A program made the translations under genes and the position numbers. A stretch of 64,000 nucleotides of DNA, from NCBI GenBank assembly GCA_029891345.1, contig CM056995.1, positions 211,619,047 through 211,683,046 of the forward strand, given 5' to 3'. The notes beneath the pieces are model-generated. The model made no database searches. It was not told the DNA's origin and saw nothing but the letters and a program-made list of their open reading frames with translations. Positions 44,650 through 56,164 of this stretch are shown piece by piece. How positions within the stretch are numbered: position 1 is the first letter of the stretch; every line of letters starts with the position of its first letter. The DNA comes from Dryococelus australis. Taxonomy: Eukaryota > Arthropoda > Insecta > Phasmatodea > Phasmatidae.

Positions 44650-46015
44650 GGTTGAAGCTCTATGGCGTTTTCGCGAGCCACTCAGTTTTACTGTAGAATG
44701 ACTTCGTCAACTGTTGAAAAAATGAAAATAATGCTCATTAATAAAGAAAGCTGCACATTTTATAAACAATAAAATTTTATTTTTAAATATACTTAAGCAA
44801 CAAGTACATTAAGTTAAATTATTCTTATCATCATTAATAAAATATAATTTTGATGTTGGCATGCACTGTCATCGCCTCAGCGTTGATTTGTTTTGTTTCT
44901 GTTGTCATGTTCGTTGCTGGAGAAAGTGAAGTTGATGTTTGCAATCAATTGCAGGAATTGGAATTGAGCTTTATTGAATTTTCAAATGCTGATTGGCTAA
45001 GAATAAATTGCACAAGAGTTATTGACATCAGCGACAATGCCTTTAAAAGAAAAAATAGGTAGAATTAGCATTTTAATAAACGATTCTGTAGTTAACAGAG
45101 TAGCCAACCTATGTATTTTCTACCATAAATAAATACACATTTAGTTCCATGTTACTGTTTGTAAATACAGCATTTAATTATAAAGTTTTTACCAAATTAT
45201 TATAATTAGTGACTAAAACGTCTGTCTGAAAATTGACATAGTTATGTTTAAGAGTTGTACGGTTGGCAGCAAATTCTACCTAATAGCCCAAACATAGAGG
45301 AAAATAACGACCCACCAAAATAGCATTGAGGTTCGTCTCTTTATCTTACTTGCTTTGTGACTACTGCTTCAGGGGCCCCAGTTCCTGACACTGTTTTTCG
45401 GGATAACAATTACCCTAGCGGATTGATCCGTTACTTTCGTTCCGGTAGCTAGAGTCGGAATGCCAAAATGCGTAGTCTTAAGATGGCCGTAACGACTGTC
45501 GGAATGAAAAGCATCAGTATCGGAAATTCAAGCAATCGATATTACAACTTGTCATCATTGCATTTCGGTGGCCTCATCGACGCTGGACAAATCATGTTAA
45601 ATCTGTAGTAGACATTAAAATTAATTTTGTAACACACCAATATATTTTACTTGATAAAAATTATCGCTCAGTTTATTAATAAATTATATATATTCAATAA
45701 ATTATATATATATATATATATTGTGGTGACGAGACTTGTACGTTTATGATATAAAAGTATGTGGGTTTAGAAATACTATTCGTAGATAGCATTACCGGTT
45801 ATATGTATTATGTTTTTGATTTATTTTGTTTGTATTGTAGGTTTTTAAGGTTAAATTATGTTTTATTATTACTAAAATATCAGAAAATTTTGAAATTTTC
45901 AATATTTTTATAACTGCTCGTAAAATAATCATAAATTAAACAATAATAATTAATAACAACTACAAATCTTACAAAATCTCCGTTTCGTCAAAAATTTGTT
46001 TGTGCTATGATATTT
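44650..46015. other. AT-rich tract, no clear gene
   Basis: Holds the weak ORF at 44853-45062, a (TA)n tract near 45707-45721 and a GC-richer patch around 45370-45590 with no recognised element. Confidence 0.5.
44853..45062 (+). CDS. Short ORF with signal-peptide-like start, unassigned
   Basis: A 69-codon frame starts MLACTVIASALICFVSVVMF then VAGESEVDVCNQLQELEL and ends FKRKNR before TAG. The first 22 residues are hydrophobic with small residues near VAG-ES, as in a signal peptide or single membrane anchor; the rest has two Cys. It lies in AT-rich DNA upstream of, and opposite to, the receptor exon at 44616. No promoter or homologue is recognised and chance is quite possible. Confidence 0.15.
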   Translation: MLACTVIASALICFVSVVMFVAGESEVDVCNQLQELELSFIEFSNADWLRINCTRVIDISDNAFKRKNR

Positions 46016-46021
46016 CTGGGT

Positions 46022-47087
46022 TTTATTATACATTAAACCTCATATCAAGGATTATAAACCAATTGTACATAACCTAATATTCTCATATTACCACACGTAC
46101 CTGTTAACATCCTATGCATATAAATTTGATCACCAACATTGAATTTCATTTTCTTACGTGAATAGATAATAGAATCTCCAAATGAACTTATAACAGCAGT
46201 ACTACTTGCAACACCTTCATTAACTGGGAATGTTCTCCAACTAATTATGTTTCAAGTATCTATTTCACCAATGTCTTTTGGTTTTGGGTCCTTAGCATTA
46301 TTTGCTCGTCCAAAGAAATCTAACTCTAAGAATCCAGAACCAGCTTTTGAAGTAACACCTTGTAGTCCAAATATAAATAACAATGACAGTAAAATATAAC
46401 TTTCTTCCATGTCCACAACTCTTAACTGTCTATTCTGAATCATCTTTGTTAACGTCCTTTTCATGAATATTACGAAACACCTTCCTGGGGAAATAAGAAC
46501 TTCCACCTCTACGAAACCTGTTGACATACATTTTGACCTAACTTTACCAAACTTCTCATAATGTCTGAATACAAGACCATACTAAATTACAACCACAATA
46601 CATCGCAAGGGTGTATTGTCCCTAAAATCCTCCTCAAGGGGATAATTGTTCACTGTCAATGGTCACAGTAAGTATGCATTAAGTATACTTAAATGTATCA
46701 ATATAGTAAGCAATAAATATTTTTACCTACGAAAATATGGCTACACTGGGACTCACTATACCTTGATTTGCAGTACAGTGGCGTTCGTTCGCAGCGAGCG
46801 CACCACTGGCCAGTGGTATTTGACGACCTTCATTTATATAGGATCTTATCAGAGTTGCAATGTTTCAAAGGTCACAGTACAGAGTTCAGTAGATAACCTC
46901 TCAACAATACATTATCTGAAGTAAGGTTATCATAGGTCACATACTAAAGTGTTTCAGAAATACATTCAATATATGGCTGTTATCGCAACTTTGATGTCTT
47001 ATCCTACCAGCGGCCCATAGTTTTAGGGCCGCTGCAAGTGGGCCGGGGCTTCGGAATTTTTGATGAAACTCAGTGTACATGCTATAA
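46022..47087 (-). repeat. Repeat E, copy 1
   Basis: A unit of ~1.07 kb, head-to-tail with copy 2. On the minus strand it has the palindrome CAGCGGCCC / GGGCCGCTG (47008-47034, loop of 9), a TATATAAATGAAGG box-like text, the palindrome ACCACTGGCCAGTGGT (46802-46817), then a coding-like stretch including YILLSLLFIFGLQGV and KAGSGFLELDFF. I do not recognise the element class. The coding-like stretch is broken in this copy. Confidence 0.8.
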
Positions 47088-48229
47088 CTCTTTATTATAC
47101 ATCAAATATCATATGATCACATACATATATAATAACTAATTGAATACATATCAAGGATTATAAATAAAATCTACATTACCTAATATTCTCATATTACCAC
47201 ACTTACCTATTTACTTCGTATACATATAAATTTGATCACCAACATTAAATTTCATTTTTTTTGTGAATACATAACAGCATTTCCAAATGAACTTATAACA
47301 CCAGTACTACTTGAAACACCTTCATTACATAGGAATGTTTCTCAACAAATTATATCTCATGTATCTATTTCACCAATGTCTTTTGGTTTTAGGTTCTTAA
47401 CATTATTTGCTCGTCTAAAGAAACAGAACTCTAAGAATCCAGAGCCAGCTTTTGCAGTAACATCTTGTAGTCCAAATCTAAATAACAATAACAATAAAAT
47501 ATAACTTTCTATTGTGTCCATAACTCCTACTGCCCATTCATAATCATCTTTGCTTACGCCTGTTTTAATAGAGTAATTACAACCACAATACACCACAAGG
47601 GTGAATTGTCCCTAAAATCCCTCTCAAGGTGATTATTGTTTACTGTCAATAGTCTCAGCAAGTATGCATTAAGTATTTATAAATATATCAATATAGTAAG
47701 CAATAAATATTTTTCCATGCGCCGAATGGTTACACTGGGACTCACTATACCTTGGTTTACAGCGGAGTAGCGCTCGGTTACAGCTCGCTCTGCTCGCTGC
47801 CCCCCTCTCTAGCTGGTAAGTAATGCAGCTGGTAAACAGATAACAACTCAGAATACCAATGTAATTTGAGGAAGTTAGCACCACCTATTATATTACACAC
47901 TATAATCTGATATCCTTCAGTTCTGAAGTAGCACTGGCCAGTGGTCTTTGACGACCTTCATTTATATAGACTGTTATCAGAGTTGCAATGTTGCAAAGGT
48001 TACAGTACAGAGTCCAGTAGATAAGCTCTCAACAACACATTATCTGAAGTAAGGTTATCAGAGGTCACATGCAACAAAGTCTAAGTGTTTCAGAAATACA
48101 TACAATATATGGCTGTTATCGCAACTTTGATGTCTTATCCCGGAAGCGTCCCCTAGTTTCAGCGCCGCTGCAAACGGGCCGGGGCTTCGGAATCTTTAAT
48201 GAAACTTCCTGTATATGGTACCACACTTT
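47088..48229 (-). repeat. Repeat E, copy 2
   Basis: A ~1.14-kb unit in the same orientation as copy 1, with ~80 bp extra near 47790-47925. The GGCCAGTG palindrome is kept (47932-47943) while the GC hairpin near 48145-48175 is worn. It carries the coding-like text GLQDVTAKAGSGFLEF. It is followed by a 33-bp start of a further unit. Confidence 0.8.
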
Positions 48230-48266
48230 ATTAAACATTAAATCTCATATAATCACATACACTCTG

Positions 48267-48815
48267 CTGCAAACCAAGGTATAGTGAGTCCCAGTGTAGC
48301 CATGTGGCGCACGTAAACATATTTATTGCTTACTATATTGATACATTAAAATATACCTATGCATACTTACTGTGACCATCGAGAGTGAACAATTATTCCC
48401 TTGAGGGGGATTTTAGGGAAAATATACCATTGCCGTGTATTGTGGTTGTAATTACTCTTTTAAAACCGACGTAAACAAAGATGATTCTGAATGGACTGTA
48501 AGCGTTGTAGACATAAAAGAAAGTTATATTTTATTGTCATTGTTATTTATATTTGGACTACAAGGTGTTACTGCAAAAGCTGGTTCTGGATTCTTAGAGT
48601 TAGATTTCTTTGAGACGAGCAAATAATGCTAAGGACCCAAAACCAAAAGACAGTGGTGAAATAGATACACGAGATATAATTTCTTGGTAAACATTCCCAG
48701 TTAATGAAGGTGCTGCAAGTAGTACTGCCGTTATAAGTTCATTTGGAAATCCTATTATGCATTCACGAAAGAAAATGTAATTATAAAAGTATAAAATTTG
48801 ATACCTTTAAACACG
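48267..48815 (+). repeat. Repeat E, copy 3, inverted and partial
   Basis: Half a unit in opposite orientation, from GCAAACCAAGGTATAGTGAG to about 48815. Same coding-like text (SYILLSLLFIFGLQGVTAKA, GSGFLELDFF). Confidence 0.8.
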
Positions 48816-48819
48816 TCAG

Positions 48820-50180
48820 GGTTTAATTTTCCTCTTTATCGTACACATGTTATACTGAATTTCCGGTAAACGAATAAAATAATTTCCTTTACTATTTTTT
48901 ACTTTTAATAGTGGCATAGAGCCTAATGAGTGAAATAACAAATTTGCCTGTGAAATAACTGTTGAAAATAACTCCATATAACTAGACGAACTAAAAATAT
49001 AGGGTTGTGGAAATAAATGTACAATATAGCAAACAAAAGTTACAAACTATTGTCAGCTTTTAAGGGAATAACATGTAATTTATAAAATTATTTTATAAAT
49101 TATCCTCACTTGAAATAATTCTAGCCTTAAAGTTTGTAAATACTTAATTCAAAAAGTATTTCTTGAGCTCAGCTTTACTAAAAACTAGAAAAACAGGAGC
49201 CGTAAAATAGCTTGAAAACAATATCTGGATTTATTCTGATAGATAATTTACACATTTAGCAGGAAGAGGCAAGCATACTGTCGAGGAATATTTTATATAT
49301 CAAAAGTGTTATTGAAGGCCTTCTTTATAAAATCAGTTTGAACTCAGAATTGCTAGGTGATGTACGGAGATGTATGTAGTCAAATATGGCCGAACGCCTA
49401 CTCCAGGTACAAAAAGTAAGTTTTAAAATCTTCAATCAGGAGTGAAACATCAGCTGTGCTTGTACCATTGAGTAAAGATATACACTAGAGTGGCCATGAG
49501 ATAGGAGAAAAGTCTGACCAGTTTTATGTGTTAGTTCCGCTGTTTATCCAGAGGAGTGCTAGTGTTCTCGACGACGTCATCCGCGCAGTGTTGCCAATTC
49601 CGCAGCCGGTAAAAGTATGCCATAACCCTGGCCTCGGCTCACCCACGTATTCGTTCAAGTTCCGCCAAAGGCGAGCCTGTCACACGCGAGTTACAAGCAT
49701 TCGTTGCAGCTATGAATACCCAACTCATGATTTACTAGTGGCGACCATGGCATGTGTTCCGTTGTAGAGTTAGTCTATGTGTTTTCGGAAATTTGCAGTG
49801 ATATCAACTACTATTTGGTTTTAATTACCTCTGCGAAAATGAATTATCATAAATATAAAATGATCATTGTTTTTAATTATAATCTGTTATTTTACTATAG
49901 TTTAGGTGTTCATGATAAAATCAGAGTACTATTAGCACTTACAAATACAAACGTCATATCAATCATGAATGATGTCATACATCATAGAAAACTTTTCATT
50001 CCGTTCTTATGTGAAAGGAAATGTACAGGAAATAATTGTTCACTAATGGAGAAATATATGTCAGACACTCGACGGTCTACAGTTGAACGCAATGTTTACA
50101 GTTTGGGGTTGTGATCTACTACAAATGTGACTGTCCGTACAAATAATTAGTATGTCCAATGTGTCGGTCGATTCAAGTGT
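48820..50180. other. No gene recognised
   Basis: AT-rich to 49480, then a more mixed patch (49490-49780) with a CAGTGTTGCC string at 49586 but no partner end. Confidence 0.5.
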
Positions 50181-50186
50181 CATTAA

Positions 50187-51460
50187 GGCTGTGTCCGAAC
50201 CTAGGTATGCACTTATGTATATAAGCATACTCAACTCGGCCCGATATGTGATACATTCCGACAGGCATACTTATTTGCATCCCTTACAGTAACTAGTTAG
50301 CTGATAAGATTCTGAGCAAGCATTTTGACGGAAAACACATACTGGATATGTGCTGGAACGTAAGCGCATAGATTTAGAACTATCAACCCATTAGGAGCTG
50401 TAGCTGGAAAGCGCATGACAATGAAAGTGTTCCTATTAACCAATCATAGAAATTTTTACAAGAAAGGAATGAACAAATATTTGAGTTAGTAAACGAAGTT
50501 ATCGATAATGTATCATTAAAACTGGCAACAACTAGACGTGAATTTCCTTTGAACACTGATATTGGTATGCATAAGAATTAAATGTCGGATTTTGATATAA
50601 CGTTTTCGCTTACCAATGCAAAACATGGTAACACATTGTAAAAACATTGATAGTGTTCTAAATCCTCTGCATATTAACTATAAATTCAATGCCACGCTCG
50701 GTTTATAACATATCACGAAGAAAACTGGTTTCATCCCGGCTCTTCTAGATCATTAAAGGTTAAAGAGTATACATGGTTAAGAACTTTGCTCAGTGGCGTT
50801 TCTCGAAAGTTAATGCCATCATTCGACATTTTATACAAGAAATATTAGGAATAAATTATGAACTACATAAAAATCAATTTTCGAAATAGTATCTTATGGG
50901 CCGTAAGGGCACGAGACGTACACACATTCGTTTCCCCGTGTACGTGAGTACGTCATTTACCGAGACATGTAAAACATTTACGTACGTAGATAAATGCGAA
51001 CGCTGTATGAGGGTGCATCTCATTAAGCAGAAAACCTTAAGCACACTGAGAAAAAATGACATTAATGATAACGTATAAGGCTCAACTCTAACATATGTTT
51101 GTTTTAAAGCGACAATACAACTGTCGTCTCTGTAAGATCCAAGTTGACAATAATTATGTGCATAGTGCATTAGTGGATATTGTATGAAAAATTGACAGCT
51201 GTGTGTGTTTACATTTACACGAATGTTACACAGCACACCATTGTATATTCTACACTGAAACCTCAGACTCATAACAGTGCGAAAAACGTTCATACTGAAG
51301 TGTTTATTAGAAGTGTTAACACTAATGAAAGCAAGAAAACTAGACATAACAATGAGAGTCACAATATTGTACTTCAGACTAGGTAAATTACAAAATACAA
51401 CTATTTCTACGCTAAACATCGGTTGAATGCAATGACTTGGTACCAATCACTAATAGTCAA
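50187..51460. other. Left end of a TTAA-type element, interior unassigned
   Basis: TTAA followed by GGCTGTGTCCGAACC at 50187 resembles the ends of the element at 51466-52007. No right partner was found before 51460. A 190-codon minus frame (51446-50874) has no domain and starts on a non-ATG codon. Confidence 0.35.
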
Positions 51461-51465
51461 GCTAA

Positions 51466-52007
51466 GGTCGTGTCCGAAGGGACAAATTCGTTATTTTGTA
51501 ATTTATAATCTCGTAGGTTTCAATTTGGACGTTGTCGACAGTCACTTGTTTAGCACTCGCGGCAACACATTCTTACATTAACAGTGAAAATCTGTTTTAT
51601 ATAAATTAAATGCTTAAAATGGACGTGATATTTCTACAATAATCACTGGAATGCTACGAATATGTTAATAAACAAGAAAATAATATAATATCCAATAACG
51701 ATTTAAAATGAAACATATGTTGCGAAATTATAGCTAAATAAATTCCAACACTTACTTGCTTTTAAAAACATGTCTAGTGTATTTTATGAACAGTTATTTG
51801 TTTTACAAGACGTTTAAGTACGTATTCGCGTACGTGTTTTGAATGTCGAAACCCACATGACGCTGATTTCGTAACTTTGAATTTTTGGTAACAGCCGCTA
51901 TATACAAGATACGAAATATCAATTTACTAAATACGTCACAATGTTTGTATACAAAATCGGGTCACGAGATAATTTTGTCAACACAATCTGCTATTTCGGA
52001 CACGGCC
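51466..52007. mobile_element. MITE with GTGTCCGAA ends (542 bp)
   Basis: Ends GGTCGTGTCCGAAGGG and GGCCGTGTCCGAAATAG (read inward). Flank CTAA on the left, probably a worn TTAA as in piggyBac-like MITEs. No coding capacity. Confidence 0.7.
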
Positions 52008-52009
52008 TA

Positions 52010-53055
52010 CGTTTACAGTTCAAAACGAATGCATTTTGCAGTTTTTCATTAATGTTTTAGTTCTTAATTCCAGCGAATGGAAACAGGCAGCTAGCCTGTC
52101 TGTCGTGTTTACTTTTGTTCCTAACATAACCTCGTATAAAACAACCATATTGGAGTACATCATACTACAAAGCCGACATATGCTATTAGAGAAGCTGGCT
52201 ATTTGTGAACAAAGGTAATCGTCAACATGTGCACACACACGCCTTCGTCACATTGTTTTATACTTACATTACTGTAAATAACAGTTTCCCGCCAACAACA
52301 CCGACTGCTCTGTACTGATTGGCAGTAGCCTCAATCTTTCTATAAATATGTAAAATACAACTATTTCTTTCAATTCTTAAGGAAATCCCACCAACGCACA
52401 CGACCTGATAAGTCCCACTGGGAACCAAACATAAGATAAATTCGTTTCTTCTGCACACATCTTAACGCATAATATAATGCTTAAATATTTATATTTGAAA
52501 ACCCAGCTTTACTTCAGACCTCGCAGCTTACGATGTGCAGGTGTGTTTAAACGCAATAGAATCAATACATTTCTCTGTTCATAGTGTACAGTTGTTATCA
52601 AGAATAACAGAAATATTATAAATATCTTGACTGTGTCAAAAGTTTTCCGTGTATTCTGGAATGTTTGTTGTCTCCTAGCCTACAAAAGGATAATGACAAT
52701 AGTTTACGAACTCTATGTAAAAATTGGAATGAATTGTGACAGTAGGGCATTCGTGTGTGTTAATTTTGTAGCATATTTACATAAATATACAACACTTTTC
52801 CTAAAAGTAGTTATGTTATGTGTGCTCCATGTTGTGCTCAATGAATAAATACTTTGTTCGTTAACGACCACTCATTTTGTTTGCACGATTATACTATACT
52901 AACGAAATATATTTTATAACATGTACGATCATCTTCATAACAAGGATTGTTAATTCATACAGCAAGTGTAGATTCGATTCATTTATTGTGGGTATTTTCT
53001 CCTTTTTACTGGCATTCCCCTAACCCTTAACAATGTTAATTGCAATATGGTAGTG
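52010..53055. other. No gene recognised
   Basis: AT-rich with short frames only; no domain text. Confidence 0.55.
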
Positions 53056-53566
53056 TAATACTAGAGTAAAGGGCCCGAATATGGAATACTTTTTATGTTT
53101 TCCCAAATAACTTTGTAATTAATAAGGTTATAAGTTTCTGGTTAACAGACACTATTAATTAGTATTTCGCAAGAAGTGTATTATTTTTTCAATGTTTTAT
53201 GTGAAGTGGAAGTAAACGTAATTGTGGTTTTTGTATATGTTTACCAGTATTTCAAATTAGGTACACGGTGTTCCTAATATGGAATCAATAGTGTGCACTA
53301 CATGGAATAGAGTGCCTAATATGGAATAACACTTTCCTTTTTATTTTACGTAACTGAATCTTAGTGCTACCAGTTATGCTTGTAAAAAATTTACAACTTA
53401 CAAAATAATACTACAATTACTACAAGATCAATAATTTTCATCATTATCGTTCCTGTAACACACAATGAAACTGAAGTGTTATGTTTAAAATGCAGATTCT
53501 TCTCATACGTTATATAAAGCAGCTACTAAAACAGTTGTCACTATTACATTATGAATGTAAAGATTA

Positions 53567-55313
53567 TTAACATTTGCAATTACAGCACAAGAACCGTTTT
53601 TTAGATTTTCCTGCGCAGTTGATGTGAGCCCAGTTTTTACACTTCTGGCACTGGATCCATTCCATGCTGCTCCAAGACCACAACTGGCTGCAGTAGATGC
53701 ACTGTGCATCATCGTCTTCTGATGCGTCTTCATTCTCAGTGTCCTGATCATTTCCGGTATTTTATTCCAGATTAACATCGAGTTCTGAAGAAGAATCTTC
53801 ACTCTCCACTAGGGATGGGTTAATTTTCCCTTGTTTCTTACGTTTGTTACTAAATTGAAGTGAATTCAAGCTGGTAACAATACACATTTCACAGATTTCC
53901 TCTTGGCTTCTAGCTCATTTTTGTTTGGAGTGCTTGTTAGAACCATGGCAGATCCTCGTTTTGGTCCACTATTGCATGTAGCAGCGATATTTAATGGTGG
54001 TATGAAACGTAAGTCTTCCACTCGCACATCACAATATTTGGAGTTCACATAATCTGCTCTGTTCGTTTCTTATGTAACAATGTCAGTGTCTTCGTTTGGG
54101 AATTTGTAATCACGAACTTTATCTTTGTCTAATAGGTAGATACTGGATAATCGGAAGCCATTCATTGCTGTCTCAATTGTAGCAGCCCTTGCATAGGCTT
54201 TGCCAAATAGTTCTGAAACTCGGTACTGTGTAACTGGACTTATTGGGTTATTGTGATTAGCTAGTCACTTTCGAATTTATGAATCATAGAATGTTTTCAA
54301 GGGATGTATGAATGACAAATCAAGAGGCTGCAATTTATGAGAACTGTGTGGGGGCAAACAAACAATAACAACATGGTTCTCACGAGCATATTCTATGACA
54401 CTTAAATTCCAAGAAACAGAATAGTGACCGTGAAGCACCAAAAGAATAGGGTCGTCAGCACTTGATTTTGTTATGGAAACGAAATGCCTAAACCACTTCG
54501 TAAACATATCCATCTGAATCCAGCCTGATTTATGGCAGTCGGAAATCGACTCTGGAGGGCACCGTCCATCAGTTCATTTCTCATTTTTTTTTTTTCGTGG
54601 AAATATAACTAATGGGGGAATTAATATTCCACCGACACTCATGCACGTTACAACTGTAACAAGACTTCCTCTTTCAGCAGACGTGAGTGCACCAAATTGT
54701 TTCTTCCTTTTTCTCGACACTACTTTTATCTGCTTTGACTATAAAATAGTCAAACCTGTCTCGTCGCAGTTGAAAACACGATGTGCTGGGTAACTGTGCT
54801 TGTCATACTCACTTTCGAGAATTTTTAAGAACTTCTCAACATTTTCTCGACGAAAACCTTTAACACGGTTCAGTGATGTGCCTTGAGGCATTCGGAGAGA
54901 CAGCTGTGGATTGCGTACCAGGAATGGTTTGATCCATTTTCTGCCAGCACGTTTTTAATACTTATTGAAAGGACTGGGGATGTTATTAGCAGTGGCTAGT
55001 TGGTAAACTAATCTCCTGACATCGCCTGCTGAGAGACCGAAAATACCGTTTCTCCATTTCCAAGCAATGGTTGGCCAGCTGTTGATTCTAAAGTAGGGTG
55101 AAATACTGGCTTACGACCTAATGGAATGGAGATGACATCATCAACAGTAAGTCTTGGGTAGTCCTTCAGAATCTTAACTAAGCGAAACACTTATCCTCTG
55201 GGAACTTGGTAAGTAGCTTGTGCCTTAAGAAATCCCATTTCCTTAGACTGAACGGCCAATATAGCAGCTTTCATGTTGGCACCAACCCAACGACGTCGAG
55301 GTATCGGAGACAT
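53567..55313 (-). pseudogene. Pogo-like transposase of the outer element
   Basis: Begins MSPIPRRRWVGANMKAAIL (start of the HTH/psq-type DNA-binding part), then RLVKILKDYPRLTVDDVISI with PLGRKPVF. The first catalytic Asp is in VFNCDETG near 54790. The second lies in a segment reading ILLVLHGHYS, where families have LDGH, so this Asp is His; then CLPPHSSHKLQPLDLSF has the third Asp. The C-terminus is a PHD-like finger (CIYCSQLWSW, CQKCKNWAHINCA). Several stops and frameshifts interrupt it. DDE_1/CENP-B type. Confidence 0.85.
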
Positions 55314-55671
55314 CTGTAAACCAAAATATGAATGTATTGCTACACAACTACAGCAGCATATCTCAAAACAGCAGCCATTTCATTCATATTTTATACACCA
55401 CAAACCATTGCACAGGGATGTAAATATATTTTATTTTATGGTAGACTACTATCGAGGTAAAGGAATAAAAAAAGAAGAGCATCTTGGGAAGATGCCATTT
55501 CTTGAGTTGTCAAACAAGTTGAAATTTAGGCGTTTTTACAAGATTATTTTCTTTGTATTTAATAGCTATTTATTTTTTTTAAGTTAAAATTTTCTTTCGA
55601 CTGAAAGTTACGAAGTGATCGTAGTGCTCAATTTATTTCTGGATAAACCCCCGACGTAGTTCGTTGATTAA

Positions 55672-56014
55672 GGCCGTGGCCACACTGCACACAGAAATAC
55701 TTCACTTTAAAAAAGTTTAACTATGTAAGCAGTTGCTCCGAATGTGTTCCGATCGCAGTAGATTCTCGTTTAAAGTAAACAGGTTGTGGAATTCTTCTGT
55801 GCTGCACTTATATCGGCTGTTGTGTCATAAATATGGAGGCTGGATTGTCAGCATACAATGGACAATAATAAACTATTAGGTCGAAGAGCGATTTTCTCTA
55901 TACAACTGCGGTCAGAATACGGTTACTTACGAAACTGAAATATACATGCTATTTTTTTTTGTAGTGGAAACAACAAAATAATGAACTTGTTTAGAGAACT
56001 CTGTGACCGTGGCC
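55672..56014. mobile_element. TTAA-flanked MITE (343 bp)
   Basis: Flanked by TTAA at 55668-55671 and 56015-56018, with imperfect inverted ends GGCCGTGGCCACACTG and GGCCACGGTCACAGAG. piggyBac-like target choice. Confidence 0.78.
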
Positions 56015-56164
56015 TTAAACACACATACGTTAGTAAGCTTACTCGAAAATACAAAATATATCTTTGTAAAATGTGTTGGCTAGCCAAATGCACGAGATAA
56101 AAATACAATACTGTTTAAATGACTTGTTATGAATTTATTAAATAAAAATATAAAAGGGAAGTCT

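Noticed and set aside
45372-45600. hAT-like element starting CAGGGGCCCC
   Set aside because: No matching right terminus or target duplication could be found.
46022-48229. LTR retrotransposon with two LTRs
   Set aside because: The two units are directly adjacent and each holds the same coding-like stretch; no primer site, gag or pol text was seen.
49586-49602. hAT end (CAGTGTTGCCAATTCC)
   Set aside because: No inverted partner or target duplication nearby.
50874-51446. 190-codon minus-strand frame
   Set aside because: Starts on a non-ATG codon, has no recognisable domain or splice context, and lies in a likely transposon interior.
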